Made by a program: the position numbers and the translations under genes
In this document: positions 1-9,637 of the stretch, piece by piece
Numbering within the stretch: position 1 is the stretch's first letter
How the letters are laid out: every line of letters starts with the position of its first letter
Origin: Arthrobacter sp. Soil736
GTDB taxonomy: Bacteria; Actinomycetota; Actinomycetes; Actinomycetales; Micrococcaceae
DNA length: 64,000 nucleotides
Reading direction: 5' to 3'
Assembly: GCF_001428005.1 (NCBI RefSeq)
Contig: NZ_LMSB01000016.1
Coordinates: 1 to 64,000 of the forward strand
The notes under the pieces: generated by a model
Databases searched by the model: none
The model's input: the letters and a program-made list of their open reading frames with translations, nothing else
What the model was told of the DNA's origin: nothing

Positions 1-86
1 CCGCCCAGCCACAACCGCCCGCCAGAACCAATGGCGAGACGACAACGAACTTTCTCCTGCCACGGCGCGGCAGCGACGCCTGACCG

Positions 87-142
87 CTAGGTAGCAGCAC
101 GCGCCGTTCTCAGGGCTGAAAACGGCGCGAGCTGCTACCTAG
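87..142. repeat. Long near-perfect inverted repeat downstream of ftsY
   Basis: CTAGGTAGCAGC-A-CGCGCCGTT pairs with AACGGCGCG-A-GCTGCTACCTAG: 21 paired positions with one internal A/A mismatch, around a 12-nt loop. It lies about 60 bp past the ftsY stop and could end that transcript, but there is no U-run on either side, so it may instead be a dispersed intergenic palindrome. No second copy was noticed in this window. The first 86 bases hold nothing I can assign. Confidence 0.7.
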
Positions 143-202
143 TTGGGTGGGCTGGCGGCGGAGTCGGGCTGGAGGAGGAGCTGGGTGGCGCTGGTGGGGC
201 GC

Positions 203-1420
203 CTAGTTCAGCAGGGCGTCGACGAAGCCTTCGGCCTCGAACGGGGCGAGGTCGTCAGCGCCCTCGCCGAGTCCGATGAGCTTCACCGGCACGCCGAGGG
301 ACTTCTGGATGGCGACGACGATGCCGCCTTTGGCGGTCCCGTCCAGCTTGGTCAGGACGATGCCGGTGATGTTGACCACTTCGGAGAAGACGCGAGCCTG
401 GTTCAGGCCGTTCTGGCCCGTCGTGGCGTCCAGGACGAGGAGGACCTCGTCAACCTCCGCCAGCTTTTCGATGACGCGCTTGACCTTGCTGAGCTCATCC
501 ATGAGTCCAACCTTGTTCTGCAGGCGTCCGGCGGTGTCGATCATGACGACGTCGACCTCCTGGTCGATGCCCGCCTTGACCGCCTCATACGCGACGGACG
601 CCGGATCCGCGCCGTGGATATCGGACTTCACGGTGGGGACCCCCACGCGCTGGCCCCATGTCGCCAGCTGTTCCGAGGCCGCGGCCCGGAAGGTGTCGGC
701 GGCACCGAGCAGAACGTCCTTGTCCTCGGCGACAAGTACCCGGGCCAGCTTGCCCACGGTGGTTGTCTTGCCAACTCCGTTGACGCCCACGATCATCATC
801 ACGGCCGGCTTGCCGTCGTGCCGTTCGATCCGCAGGCTCCGGTCCATGTCCGGGTCCACGAGCTTGATGAGTTCCTCACGGAGCAGGGCCTTCACGTGCT
901 CGGGATCGCGCGTGCCCAGCACCTTCACGCGCTCGCGCAGGGCATCGACCAGCTGCATGGTGGGTTCGGTGCCGAGGTCGGCGAGAAGCAGCGTCTCCTC
1001 CACCTCATCCCAGACGTTCTCGTCAATCTTGTCGCTGGAGAGCAGCGCCAGCAGCCCCTTGCCGAGCACGTTGTTCGACTTGACCAGGCGCTCCCGCAGC
1101 CGGGTGAGGCGTCCCGCCACGGGCAGCGGCGTCTCCACCGCTATGGTTTCCAGGCCGGCGACGTCGTCGGGGACCTCGGCTTCGAGGCCTTCGAAGCCTT
1201 CAAGGTCGACGGCGTCCGGCGCCTTGCGCTCGGCAGGCGCCGCCGGGCGGTCCTCAAGGAGGGTCCCTCCGCCGCCGAGCGGCGCCGCCGGATCGTTGGC
1301 GTCCCGGGTTCCGGAGTATTTGGTTCCGGACTTCCGGACCTTCATCAGTACCGGAACCAGGCCGCCGATGATCGCCAGGGCAGCAAGAATGGGCAGAAGA
1401 ATAGGGAGGATGTCGTTCAC
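203..1420 (-). CDS. ftsY: Signal recognition particle receptor FtsY
   Basis: SRP receptor GTPase that docks SRP-ribosome complexes at the membrane for co-translational insertion. The 405-aa protein has the FtsY NG domain: helical N part (about 100-190), P-loop GVNGVGKTTT at about 212-221, DTFRAAASEQL, DTAGR switch and TKLDGTAKGG near the C-terminus. A hydrophobic stretch at residues 4-27 predicts a membrane anchor, as usual in actinobacterial FtsY where the acidic A domain is short. It lies 50 bp downstream of smc on the same strand, the usual actinobacterial order. Family assignment is secure. Confidence 0.97.
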   Translation of the reverse strand: MNDILPILLPILAALAIIGGLVPVLMKVRKSGTKYSGTRDANDPAAPLGGGGTLLEDRPAAPAERKAPDAVDLEGFEGLEAEVPDDVAGLETIAVETPLPVAGRLTRLRERLVKSNNVLGKGLLALLSSDKIDENVWDEVEETLLLADLGTEPTMQLVDALRERVKVLGTRDPEHVKALLREELIKLVDPDMDRSLRIERHDGKPAVMMIVGVNGVGKTTTVGKLARVLVAEDKDVLLGAADTFRAAASEQLATWGQRVGVPTVKSDIHGADPASVAYEAVKAGIDQEVDVVMIDTAGRLQNKVGLMDELSKVKRVIEKLAEVDEVLLVLDATTGQNGLNQARVFSEVVNITGIVLTKLDGTAKGGIVVAIQKSLGVPVKLIGLGEGADDLAPFEAEGFVDALLN

Positions 1421-1470
1421 TCCCCTAGCTTCTCACAACAGCCGCGGGCGGTGCGGACAACGCCTGCTGC

Positions 1471-4400
1471 CTAGACTTCGGCTCCCAGGCGCTGGCTGAT
1501 GACGGTGGAGACGCCGTCGCCCCTCATGGTCACGCCGTAAAGCGCGTCCGCCACTTCCATGGTCCGCTTCTGGTGGGTGATCACGATCAGCTGGCTGGAC
1601 TCGCGGAGTTCTTCAAAGATCGTAATGAGCCGGCCCAGGTTGGTGTCATCGAGCGCAGCCTCGACCTCGTCCATGACATAGAACGGCGAGGGCCGGGCCT
1701 TGAAGATCGCCACGAGCAACGCCACCGCGGTCAGGGAACGTTCGCCTCCGGAGAGCAGTGACAGCCGCTTGATTTTCTTCCCGGCGGGCCTGGCTTCGAC
1801 CTCGATGCCGGTGGTCAGCATGTCGCCGGGGTCGGTCAGGACGAGCCTGCCTTCGCCGCCGGGAAACAGCCTGGCGAAGACGCGCACGAACTGGGCCGAG
1901 GTGTCGGCGAAGGCTTCCGCGAAGACCTTCTGCACGCGGTCGTCGACTTCCTTGATGATGTCCAGCAGGTCCCTGCGGCTGGCTTTGAGGTCTTCCAGCT
2001 GCGTGCTCAGGAACTGGTGCCTCTCCTCCAGCGCCGCGAACTCCTCCAGCGCCAGGGGGTTGACCTTCCCCAGGGATGACAGGTCGCGTTCCGCTTTGCG
2101 GAGCCGCTTTTCCTGCTCCGCGCGGACAAAGGGCCTGCCTTCCCCGATGGGCTTGCCGTCGTCATCAACCGGCGCCCTCAGTGCCGCCCACTTGTCCGCG
2201 GACGCGTCCGGCGGCACGGGCACCGGCTGGTCCGGCCCGTAGTCCGCCACCAGCTGGTCCGCGGTGAGCCCGAGCTCCTCCACCGACTTCGTCTCCAGCG
2301 CCTCTATCCGGAGCCTCTGCTGGGCCCGCGCCAGCTCGTCGCGGTGCACGAAATCCGTCAGTTCGGCCAGTTCCCGGGCCAGGGCGTCGTTGGCCGTGCG
2401 GACGGCTGCCAGCTCGCGGTCCCGCTGTTCCCTGTTCTGCTCGGCGAGGTCACGCTCGTGTCCGGCGAGTTCGACGGAGACGTCGCTGAACCGGATGATC
2501 TGCTCCACGGCTGCGGACACGGCTGCCGCCCGGCGGGCCTGGATCCGTCGACGGCGGGCCCGCTCGGCTGCCTCCTGCCGGGCCCGGCGTTCCGAAGCCG
2601 CCGCCCATTCCAGGGACGACGCCCTGTTGCGGATTGCCGCCAGCTGCTCTTCGCCGCTGCGCAAAGACAGCCGGGCGTCCATCTCGGCGGACCGGGCCAG
2701 GGACGCGGCGAGCGCCAGTGCGTCACGGTGTTCGGTGGACGGCTCTTCCTCGGCCGGCGCCTCCTGGGCCGCCGCCAGCCGGGCGGCGATCCCGGCCAGG
2801 GCTTCCTGCTCCGCCACGATGTTGTCCTCGGCCCGCGCCAGGGACGCGGCCAGCCGTTCGCTCTCCCCCACGGCGCTGCGCAGGACGGAGTTCAGGTGTC
2901 CCAGCCGTTCGGCCACTGCCGCGAGCCGCGCGTCGGATTCGTGCAGCCTTTCCAGTGCGGCGTCCGCCCGGTCCTGCGCCTCGGCACGCCGGGCCTCCGC
3001 GGCGGCGAGCGCAAAGCGGCTTTGCTCCAGTGCGGCCGTGACGGCCTCCAGCCGTGACCCGGCGTCGTCGACGGCGGCCTGCACCTCAAGCAGCGACGGC
3101 GCCTTGGCGGAACCGCCGGTGACAGTCAGTGACGTGAACACGTCACCCGCATGCGTGACGGCTGTGAGGTCCGGCCGCCCGCCGATCAGGCCCGCCGCCG
3201 CGTCCAGGTCCCCGACGACGGCGGTCGCCGCGAGCAGGTTTTGCACCGCCGCCGCAGAAGCACCGGCGGCGTCGACCAGGTCCGCGGCCCAGCGGGCACC
3301 TGCCGGCAACGTCCCGCGGTCCGCGGTCCGGTCACCAGCGGAGTATGCGCCCGGCGGCGATTCGAGCAGGAGCGTGGCCCGGCCGGCGTCGTCGTCCTTA
3401 AGCAGCCGCACCAGTGCCGCAGCCGTTTCGCCGTCCTGCACGACCACCGCGTCCGAGGCGCTGCCGAGGGCAGCGGCCACGGCTGCCTCATACCCGGCTT
3501 CCACGGTCAGGGTCGTGGCCAGCGATCCCACGATGCCCGGCAGCCCTGCCCCGAGGGCATGCTCGGAGCCGTCCTTGCGGTTGAGGCCGAGCTGCAGGGC
3601 GTCGCGCCGGGCCTTGAGGGCGTCGCGTTCACGCACGGCTTCCCGCTCCGAGCTCCGGAGCGATTCGATCTCGGCGAGGACGCCATCCAGTGCGGCGCTG
3701 GCGTCCTCGTACTCCGCGTCGAGGGACTCCTCGCCGTCTTCGACGCCCGCAACCTGGGATTCAAGCGCCGTGAACTCGCCCTGTGCCCGGCGCCGCCGCT
3801 CATCGCCGGCGGCCAGCGATTCGCGGAGCCTACCGACTTCAGCCTGCGCCGATTCCACGCGTGACCTCGCCGCGCCCACCTGGCCGGCCAGCCTGGCCAG
3901 GCCTTCACGACGGTCTGCCGCCGCGCGCAGCGTTGCCGTGAGGCGCTTCTCTTCCGCGGCTGCGGCGTTTTCCGCTTCGGTTTTCGCGGCCGTGGCCGCC
4001 TCGAGGGCACTGCGCCGGTTGACGATGTCCCGTTCGAGCTCCGCCTGCTCGTCCCGGACACGGGCGGCCTGCTTTTCCAGCTGCTCGGGGTCGCGGCCGG
4101 GATCCGGCGCCGCGTCCGCCGAGCCCAGCAGGCGGCAGCGTTCCTGGGCCAGTGATCCTAGCGAGCGCAGCCGCTCCCGGCCTGCGGAGAGCTGATACCA
4201 CGTGTCCCGGGCGGCATTGAGGCGGGGCGTCGCTTCCGCCGCGAGCCGCTCCAGCACGGCCTGGCGCTGCCGGCCTGCCTCCAGGTCCTGCTCCACGACG
4301 GCGCGGCGTGCCTTGAGCGCGGATTCGTCGGCGACGTCCTGGGCGAGGGTGGTCCGCAGCTGGACGAGGTCATCGGCCAGCAGCCTGGCCCGGGCGTCCC

Positions 4401-5067
4401 GGACCTCGAACTGGACGGTCTGGGCGCGCCGGGCAACCTCCGCCTGCTTGCCCAGCGGCGTCAGCTGCCGCCTGATTTCACCCGTGAGGTCGCTGAGCCG
4501 CTGAAGGTTGGCCTGCATGGCCTCCAGCTTGCGGACGGTCTTCTCCTTGCGGCGCCGGTGCTTGAGGATGCCGGCGGCTTCCTCGATGAAGCCCCGCCTG
4601 TCCTCGGGCGTGGCATGCAGGACCTTGTCCAGCTGGCCCTGGCCCACAATGACATGCATCTCGCGTCCCAGGCCAGAATCGGAGAGCAGCTCCTGGATGT
4701 CCAGCAGGCGGCAGCCGGCCCCGTTGATGGCGTATTCCGAGCCGCCGGTCCGGAACAGCGTGCGGGAGATCGTGACTTCGCTGTATTCGATGGGAAGTGC
4801 GCCGTCAGTGTTGTCGATGGTGAGCGAGACGTGCGCCCGGCCCAGCGGCGGCCGGCCGGAGGTTCCGGCGAAAATGACGTCTTCCATCTTTCCGCCGCGC
4901 AGGGTCTTGGCACCCTGCTCCCCCATGACCCAGGCCAGGGCGTCCACCACGTTTGACTTGCCCGAGCCGTTGGGGCCCACCACAGCGGTGACTCCGGGCT
5001 CAAAGTCGAAGGTCGTTGCGGATGCAAACGACTTGAAGCCACGGACGGTCAGACTTTTGAGGTGCAA
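1471..5067 (-). CDS. smc: Chromosome partition protein SMC
   Basis: Condensin ATPase that with ScpA/ScpB organises and segregates the chromosome. The 1198-aa protein has the full SMC plan: Walker A GPNGSGKSNVVDALAW near residue 32, a long coiled coil rich in A, E, R and L, a globular hinge at about 500-680, a returning coil, then the ABC signature LSGGERSLTAVALL and Walker B FYVMDEVEAALDD. Length is normal for a bacterial SMC. The antisense strand carries long spurious frames because of the high GC. It is followed by ftsY and preceded by mutM and rnc, the standard actinobacterial block. Confidence 0.97.
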   Translation of the reverse strand: MHLKSLTVRGFKSFASATTFDFEPGVTAVVGPNGSGKSNVVDALAWVMGEQGAKTLRGGKMEDVIFAGTSGRPPLGRAHVSLTIDNTDGALPIEYSEVTISRTLFRTGGSEYAINGAGCRLLDIQELLSDSGLGREMHVIVGQGQLDKVLHATPEDRRGFIEEAAGILKHRRRKEKTVRKLEAMQANLQRLSDLTGEIRRQLTPLGKQAEVARRAQTVQFEVRDARARLLADDLVQLRTTLAQDVADESALKARRAVVEQDLEAGRQRQAVLERLAAEATPRLNAARDTWYQLSAGRERLRSLGSLAQERCRLLGSADAAPDPGRDPEQLEKQAARVRDEQAELERDIVNRRSALEAATAAKTEAENAAAAEEKRLTATLRAAADRREGLARLAGQVGAARSRVESAQAEVGRLRESLAAGDERRRRAQGEFTALESQVAGVEDGEESLDAEYEDASAALDGVLAEIESLRSSEREAVRERDALKARRDALQLGLNRKDGSEHALGAGLPGIVGSLATTLTVEAGYEAAVAAALGSASDAVVVQDGETAAALVRLLKDDDAGRATLLLESPPGAYSAGDRTADRGTLPAGARWAADLVDAAGASAAAVQNLLAATAVVGDLDAAAGLIGGRPDLTAVTHAGDVFTSLTVTGGSAKAPSLLEVQAAVDDAGSRLEAVTAALEQSRFALAAAEARRAEAQDRADAALERLHESDARLAAVAERLGHLNSVLRSAVGESERLAASLARAEDNIVAEQEALAGIAARLAAAQEAPAEEEPSTEHRDALALAASLARSAEMDARLSLRSGEEQLAAIRNRASSLEWAAASERRARQEAAERARRRRIQARRAAAVSAAVEQIIRFSDVSVELAGHERDLAEQNREQRDRELAAVRTANDALARELAELTDFVHRDELARAQQRLRIEALETKSVEELGLTADQLVADYGPDQPVPVPPDASADKWAALRAPVDDDGKPIGEGRPFVRAEQEKRLRKAERDLSSLGKVNPLALEEFAALEERHQFLSTQLEDLKASRRDLLDIIKEVDDRVQKVFAEAFADTSAQFVRVFARLFPGGEGRLVLTDPGDMLTTGIEVEARPAGKKIKRLSLLSGGERSLTAVALLVAIFKARPSPFYVMDEVEAALDDTNLGRLITIFEELRESSQLIVITHQKRTMEVADALYGVTMRGDGVSTVISQRLGAEV

Positions 5068-5177
5068 GGTTTTTCGGATCTCCTGAGTGGCGGCAGCGGC
5101 TGCTTGTGCTGCCCTAAATCTACTGCCACGCGGCCCGGATCCCCGGATTTACGGCCCGGAAGGGCCGGTGGCAATGG

Positions 5178-6161
5178 TCACCAGCGGCCGTTCCGGGGGC
5201 GCGGCTGGCACACGGGGCAGGTGTAGGAGGACCGGTTCATGAACTGCTCGCGCTTCATCAGGCTGACAATTCCTGCTGCGGCGCAGCGCCGGCATTCCTC
5301 CCCCTCCCTGCCGTAGGCATTGAGGGACCGGTCGAAGTAGCCCGACGCGCCATTGACGTTCACGTAGAGCGAGTCGAAGCTGGTGCCGCCGGCATCAAGG
5401 GCATCGACCATCACCTCGCGGGCCGCTTCGAGAACGCGCATGGCATCCGCCCGGCGCAGCGTGTCAGTGGGACGGGCGTAGTGAAGCCTGGCCCGCCACA
5501 GTGCCTCGTCGGCGTAGATATTGCCGATTCCGGAGACCAGGCCCTGGTCCAGCAATGCGCGTTTGAGGCCGGTCTTCCGGTTCCGGAGCCTGCGGTAGAA
5601 GTCTTCGAAGGAAAAGAAGGGGTCGAGGGGGTCGCGTGCAATGTGGGACGCTTCCTCGGCGATGACCGGCAGCGGTTCCTCGGCCAGTCCGCCGGGGCCG
5701 CCGTCGTCCGTGGGGATCAGCGAGGTGACGAACAGGCCGCCGAAGATCCTCTGGTCAACGAACCTCAATTGCGCGGGCATGCCGTCGCGCGGACTCAGCC
5801 GGAGGCGGACCTTCAGGTGTTTTTCATCCGGGACGGCGTCGTCCTGCATCAGCAGCTGGCCACTCATGCCAAGGTGGGCCATCAGCGCCACGGCGGGAAG
5901 GCCGGGCGCAGTGCCGGCCGTTTCCGTGCGGGGTGTACCGCCGGCCTTGCCGTCCTCCTGCAGGGGCATCCACAGGAATTTGCCCCGGCGGACCACGTCA
6001 AGGACTTTTGCGCCTTCAAGGTTCCCGGCGAAATCCTCGGGTCCCAGGGCATGGCGCCGGATGGACCTCGGATCCAGGACCTCGACGCCGGTGATGGTCC
6101 GGCCGCGGACCCAGCTCACCAGGCCGCGGCGGACCACCTCGACCTCGGGAAGTTCAGGCAC
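5178..6161 (-). CDS. mutM: Formamidopyrimidine-DNA glycosylase (Fpg)
   Basis: Bifunctional glycosylase/AP lyase that removes 8-oxoguanine and formamidopyrimidines. I start it at the GTG at 6161 because the family needs PELPEVE right after the initiator: Pro2 is the nucleophile and Glu3 is catalytic. An upstream in-frame extension overlaps rnc and is Arg/Pro-rich shadow. The rest is typical: MAHLGMSGQ motif, RIFGGLF, the helix-two-turn-helix region and a C-terminal zinc finger (CRRC ... CPVCQ). Length is 327 aa, with a small insert of about 20 residues before MAHLGMSGQ. The start lies 7 bp after the rnc stop, so the two are probably co-transcribed. Confidence 0.95.
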   Translation of the reverse strand: MPELPEVEVVRRGLVSWVRGRTITGVEVLDPRSIRRHALGPEDFAGNLEGAKVLDVVRRGKFLWMPLQEDGKAGGTPRTETAGTAPGLPAVALMAHLGMSGQLLMQDDAVPDEKHLKVRLRLSPRDGMPAQLRFVDQRIFGGLFVTSLIPTDDGGPGGLAEEPLPVIAEEASHIARDPLDPFFSFEDFYRRLRNRKTGLKRALLDQGLVSGIGNIYADEALWRARLHYARPTDTLRRADAMRVLEAAREVMVDALDAGGTSFDSLYVNVNGASGYFDRSLNAYGREGEECRRCAAAGIVSLMKREQFMNRSSYTCPVCQPRPRNGRW

Positions 6162-6168
6162 CGGTCGC

Positions 6169-6888
6169 CTAGCTCCCGGCGGCGGATTCCGGCGGCTCCG
6201 CGGCGGTGTCCATGCCGGAAAGCTTGCGCCAGGCGTCGGCGGCCGCTTCCTGCTCGGCTTCCTTCTTGGAGTGGCCGGAGCCCGTGCCGTACGGCGTCCC
6301 GCCGATCTGCAGTTCCGCGACGAAGGTCCGCGCGTGGTCCGGGCCGGAGCCTTCCACCGCGTAGTAGATGGTGCCAAGCTGGCGGCCGGCCGCCAGCTCC
6401 TGGATGCTCGTCTTCCAGTCAGTGCCGGCGCCGAGCGCGGCTGCATCCTTGAGGAGCGGTCCGATCAGGCGCATGACGAGCTGGCGTGCGGTCTCGATGT
6501 CGTTGGAGACGTACGTCGCCCCGATGAGCGCCTCCATGGTGTCAGCCAGGATTGAGGCCTTGTTCTTGCCCTCGGTGAGCTTCTCGCCCTGGCCGAGGTA
6601 GATGTAGTCGCCGATACCGAGGCTGCGTCCGATGCCGGCAAGTGCCCGGGTGCTCACGACGGCGGACCGGCGCTTGGCCAGGTCCCCTTCGGGGAGCGAG
6701 GGATTGTCACGGTACAGCGCGTCGGTAACGGAAAACCCCAGAATGGAGTCGCCGAGGAACTCGAGGCGTTCGTTGGTGGGTATGCCGCCGTTTTCGTAGG
6801 CATAGGAACGGTGTGTCAGAGCAAGACGAAGCGTCCCGGCGTCAATTGAGACACCGAGACGCTTCAGAAGCTCTTCAGTTGAAGACAT
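6169..6888 (-). CDS. rnc: Ribonuclease III
   Basis: Double-strand-specific endoribonuclease of rRNA and mRNA processing. The 239-aa protein has the signature [13 protein letters not shown] (residues about 39-51, with metal-binding Glu and Asp), a second acidic motif [12 protein letters not shown], and a C-terminal dsRNA-binding domain from about 155 ending [19 protein letters not shown]. It sits between rpmF and mutM in the rpmF-rnc-mutM-smc-ftsY cluster. The ATG at 6888 is 21 bp after the rpmF stop. Confidence 0.96.
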   Translation of the reverse strand: MSSTEELLKRLGVSIDAGTLRLALTHRSYAYENGGIPTNERLEFLGDSILGFSVTDALYRDNPSLPEGDLAKRRSAVVSTRALAGIGRSLGIGDYIYLGQGEKLTEGKNKASILADTMEALIGATYVSNDIETARQLVMRLIGPLLKDAAALGAGTDWKTSIQELAAGRQLGTIYYAVEGSGPDHARTFVAELQIGGTPYGTGSGHSKKEAEQEAAADAWRKLSGMDTAAEPPESAAGS

Positions 6889-6909
6889 CCTAGTCAGCTT
6901 GTAGGCCGA

Positions 6910-7113
6910 TTAGACGTCCGCGACCTTGCGGCCCTTGTACTCAAGGAACAGCGCAGTGCCAGCCGAGTCGGTGACGACCTTTGCCTGGTGCGGCAGGCTG
7001 TAAGTAACCTGGCCGTTCTCAATGGTCTTCACCAGGTGGGGGGCAGTCGCCTTCCACTGGGAGCGGCGGGCGCGGGTATTCGAGCGAGACATTTTCCGCT
7101 TGGGAACAGCCAC
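6910..7113 (-). CDS. rpmF: 50S ribosomal protein L32
   Basis: Small basic large-subunit protein of 67 aa opening with [20 protein letters not shown], the L32 signature. No cysteines are visible, so it is the zinc-free form. It lies 36 bp downstream of the DUF177 gene, its near-universal partner, and upstream of rnc. Confidence 0.97.
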   Translation of the reverse strand: MAVPKRKMSRSNTRARRSQWKATAPHLVKTIENGQVTYSLPHQAKVVTDSAGTALFLEYKGRKVADV

Positions 7114-7149
7114 GGCTAACTCATTTCTCTCTAGAAAAACACTTACAAA

Positions 7150-7671
7150 TCAATTTTGCCGGTCAGGCTTAGCCAGATCAGCTAGGGCGGCCCAGCGAGG
7201 ATCTACGACCTCGTGGTGGTGCCCCGGCTCGTCTTCCAGACGCGCTCCACATTCGGAACACAGGCCCTGGCAGTCTTCCCGGCACACCGGCTGGAACGGC
7301 AGCATGGTGACAACTGCGTCCCGCAACACCGGCTCAAGATCGATCAGATCGTGCTCGACTCGACGTTGCTCTTCATCGTCTTCCTCGTCGGAAGGCAAGG
7401 CGCCTTCGTAGAAGAAAAGTTCTTGCACATTGACCTCAAGGTCATACGCAAGGGGATCCAGGCATCGGCCGCATTCACCGGTTACTTCGGCGATTGCGGT
7501 TCCTGATACCAGAATTCCTTCGTGTACGGCCTCAAGCCTCAGGTCGAGTTCGATATCCGAGCCCTTCTGAACGCCAATGAGCGCCACGCCAAGATCTTCC
7601 GGCGCGGGTACATGTTCCGTCAGCGTACGCATGCTCCCCGGACTGCGTCCGAGGTCCTTGACATCAAGCAT
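7150..7671 (-). CDS. DUF177/YceD family protein
   Basis: Member of the DUF177 (YceD) family, genetically tied to rpmF and implicated in 23S rRNA or large-subunit maturation. The protein is about 173 aa with an acidic middle (SDEEDDEEQ) and the conserved zinc-type cluster CREDCQGLCSECGARL near the C-terminus. The start is uncertain: the ATG at 7671 (or a TTG at 7674) has no ribosome-binding site, whereas the frame continues upstream to an ATT at 7698 with AGGAG five bases ahead, adding IKRDASSPL. Function in this organism is inferred from family and context only. Confidence 0.9.
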   Translation of the reverse strand: MLDVKDLGRSPGSMRTLTEHVPAPEDLGVALIGVQKGSDIELDLRLEAVHEGILVSGTAIAEVTGECGRCLDPLAYDLEVNVQELFFYEGALPSDEEDDEEQRRVEHDLIDLEPVLRDAVVTMLPFQPVCREDCQGLCSECGARLEDEPGHHHEVVDPRWAALADLAKPDRQN

Positions 7672-7832
7672 CAAGGGTGAACTTGCATCTCGTTTAATGA
7701 GAACTCCTGTTGAACATATGACCGACGTATTATCTTAGCCTGAACTCCTTGGCGGACTCAAACCGGACGCGTCCCCCGACAGGCGGGAGAATCACCGTCC
7801 AACCGGCCGGGGCCGGAATGTACCGCATAAGC

Positions 7833-8333
7833 CTACCCTCTTGGCGGCTGGCCGGGCGCAGGCGGGCCCGCGACAAGGCGTTTCAGGACCGACCTTGGCA
7901 CGTACTCGGACACGCTCCCGCCCAGGCTGGCCACTTCCTTGATCAGCGTGGAGGACAAATGGAGGTAGTGCGCCTCCGCCGGCAGGAACACCGTCTCGAC
8001 GCCACTGAGCTGGCGGTTCATGGTGGCCATGGGCAGTTCATAGTCAAAGTCCGACGACGACCGGAGCCCCTTGACGATGGCGGACACCCCTCGCTGCCGG
8101 CAGTACTCGGCCAGGAGCCCTTCGCCGACCGGCTCCACCACGATCCCGCGCAGCGAGGCCAGCGTCTCCTTGGCCATCTCAATCCGTTCCTCCAGCGGAA
8201 AACGGTACTTCTTGGCGTAGTTCGTTGACACGGCAACGATGACTTCATCAAAGAGGCTCGCGGCTCTGGCGATGACCTCGAGGTGTCCGTTGTGGATGGG
8301 GTCGAAGGAGCCTGGGCATACGGCGCGTCTCAT
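7833..8333 (-). CDS. coaD: Phosphopantetheine adenylyltransferase
   Basis: Fourth step of coenzyme A synthesis: 4'-phosphopantetheine + ATP to dephospho-CoA + PPi. The 166-aa length is typical. The nucleotidyltransferase motif is PGSFDPIHNGHLEVI (HxGH at about 17-20), and the second nucleotide-binding motif is LSSTLIKEVA, replacing the more common ISSTxxR. It is transcribed toward the DUF177 gene 158 bp away. Usually rsmD abuts it; here two plus-strand genes intervene. Confidence 0.96.
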   Translation of the reverse strand: MRRAVCPGSFDPIHNGHLEVIARAASLFDEVIVAVSTNYAKKYRFPLEERIEMAKETLASLRGIVVEPVGEGLLAEYCRQRGVSAIVKGLRSSSDFDYELPMATMNRQLSGVETVFLPAEAHYLHLSSTLIKEVASLGGSVSEYVPRSVLKRLVAGPPAPGQPPRG

Positions 8334-8426
8334 GCTCCGAACCTACCGTATCTGGCGGCCGGGATACCATGACTTGATGCATCAGCCGCACCTGACAGCG
8401 GGGCTGAACGGACAGGCAGGAAAGCA

Positions 8427-9635
8427 ATGACAGAGACACTTCCGGCGCCCTGGCAGCGTGCGGCCACCGGCGCCAACCTCCTGGCGGCCGACGGAACCCT
8501 GGGCGTCACGATCTTCGAAGAGATGACCACGCTGGCGGTCCGGACCGGCGCCATCAATCTCGGCCAGGGGTTCCCGGACGAGGACGGTCCGGCGGAAATC
8601 AAGGCAGCGGCCCAGGCCGCCATCGCCCAAGGTTCAAACCAGTACGCTCCGGGCAAGGGCATCCCGGAACTGCGCAAGGCCATCTCCGCGCACCAGAGCC
8701 GGTTCTACGGCCTCGAGCCGGATCCCGACACGGAAATCATCGTCACCACGGGTGCCACCGAAGCGATCGCAGCCTCCCTGATGGCGTTCGTCGGCCCCGG
8801 CGACGAAGTCCTGACCTTTGAGCCGTTCTACGACTCGTACGGCGCCATCATCGGACTGTCCGGGGCCACCCACGTCACGGCGCCGCTGCTGGCGCCTGAT
8901 TTCCTTCCCGATCCGGTGGCCCTCGAGGCCGCCTTCAGCGCCCGCACCAAGGTGGTGCTGCTGAACAATCCGCACAACCCCACCGGTGCCGTGTTTCCCC
9001 GGGAAGTCCTCCAGCGCGTCGTCGACCTGGCGCGAAAGCATGACGCGCTCATCATCACCGACGAAGTTTATGAGCACCTCACCTTCGGCGTGAGCCACGT
9101 CCCGGTGGCCACTCTGCCGGGAGCGGCGGACCGGACCATCACCATCTCCTCGGCCGGCAAGACGTTCTCCTTCACCGGCTGGAAGGTCGGCTGGCTGAGC
9201 GGACCCGAGCAGCTGGTGTCCGCCGTCCGGACCGTGAAGCAGTTCCTCACCTACAGTTCCGGCACCCCCTTCCAGAGTGCGATCGCCACCGGCCTCGCGC
9301 TGCCCGATGCTTTCTATGACGGCATCTCCGCCACACTGGAGAAGAAGCGGGACATCCTCAGCGACGGCCTCCGCGCGGCAGGGCTGGACGTGTTCACGCC
9401 GAAGGGCACGTACTTCGTCAACGTAGACACCTCGCCGCTGGGGATCCTGGATTCCGTGGAGCTCGCCCGGCGCCTGCCGGCCCTGGTGGGCGTGGCTGCC
9501 ATCCCCGTACCCGTTTTCTGCCACCCCGAGGGCGCGGAAAGGACGCGGAGCCTGCTGCGGTTTGCCTTCTGCAAGAGAACCGAGGTCCTTGAAGAAGCGG
9601 CGTCCCGGCTGGCCACGCTCCGGGACAGGCTCTGA
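8427..9635 (+). CDS. PLP-dependent class I aminotransferase (DapC-like)
   Basis: Fold-type I aminotransferase of 402 aa. Visible are the substrate loop NNPHNPTG, the D-x-V-Y motif in ITDEVYEH, and the PLP lysine in SSAGKTFSFTGWKVGW. The FSFTGWKVGW block is that of the kynurenine aminotransferase/DapC branch (N-succinyl-diaminopimelate aminotransferase or broad KAT/glutamine transaminase), and in actinobacteria it is often labelled DapC. The substrate cannot be settled from sequence. It is transcribed divergently from coaD and followed after 2 bp by the next gene, so both form an operon. Confidence 0.88.
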   Translation: MTETLPAPWQRAATGANLLAADGTLGVTIFEEMTTLAVRTGAINLGQGFPDEDGPAEIKAAAQAAIAQGSNQYAPGKGIPELRKAISAHQSRFYGLEPDPDTEIIVTTGATEAIAASLMAFVGPGDEVLTFEPFYDSYGAIIGLSGATHVTAPLLAPDFLPDPVALEAAFSARTKVVLLNNPHNPTGAVFPREVLQRVVDLARKHDALIITDEVYEHLTFGVSHVPVATLPGAADRTITISSAGKTFSFTGWKVGWLSGPEQLVSAVRTVKQFLTYSSGTPFQSAIATGLALPDAFYDGISATLEKKRDILSDGLRAAGLDVFTPKGTYFVNVDTSPLGILDSVELARRLPALVGVAAIPVPVFCHPEGAERTRSLLRFAFCKRTEVLEEAASRLATLRDRL

Positions 9636-9637
9636 CG

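Noticed and set aside
2264..4195. Long plus-strand frame opposite smc
   Set aside because: Ser/Ala/Arg-rich antisense of coiled-coil codons, with no family features.
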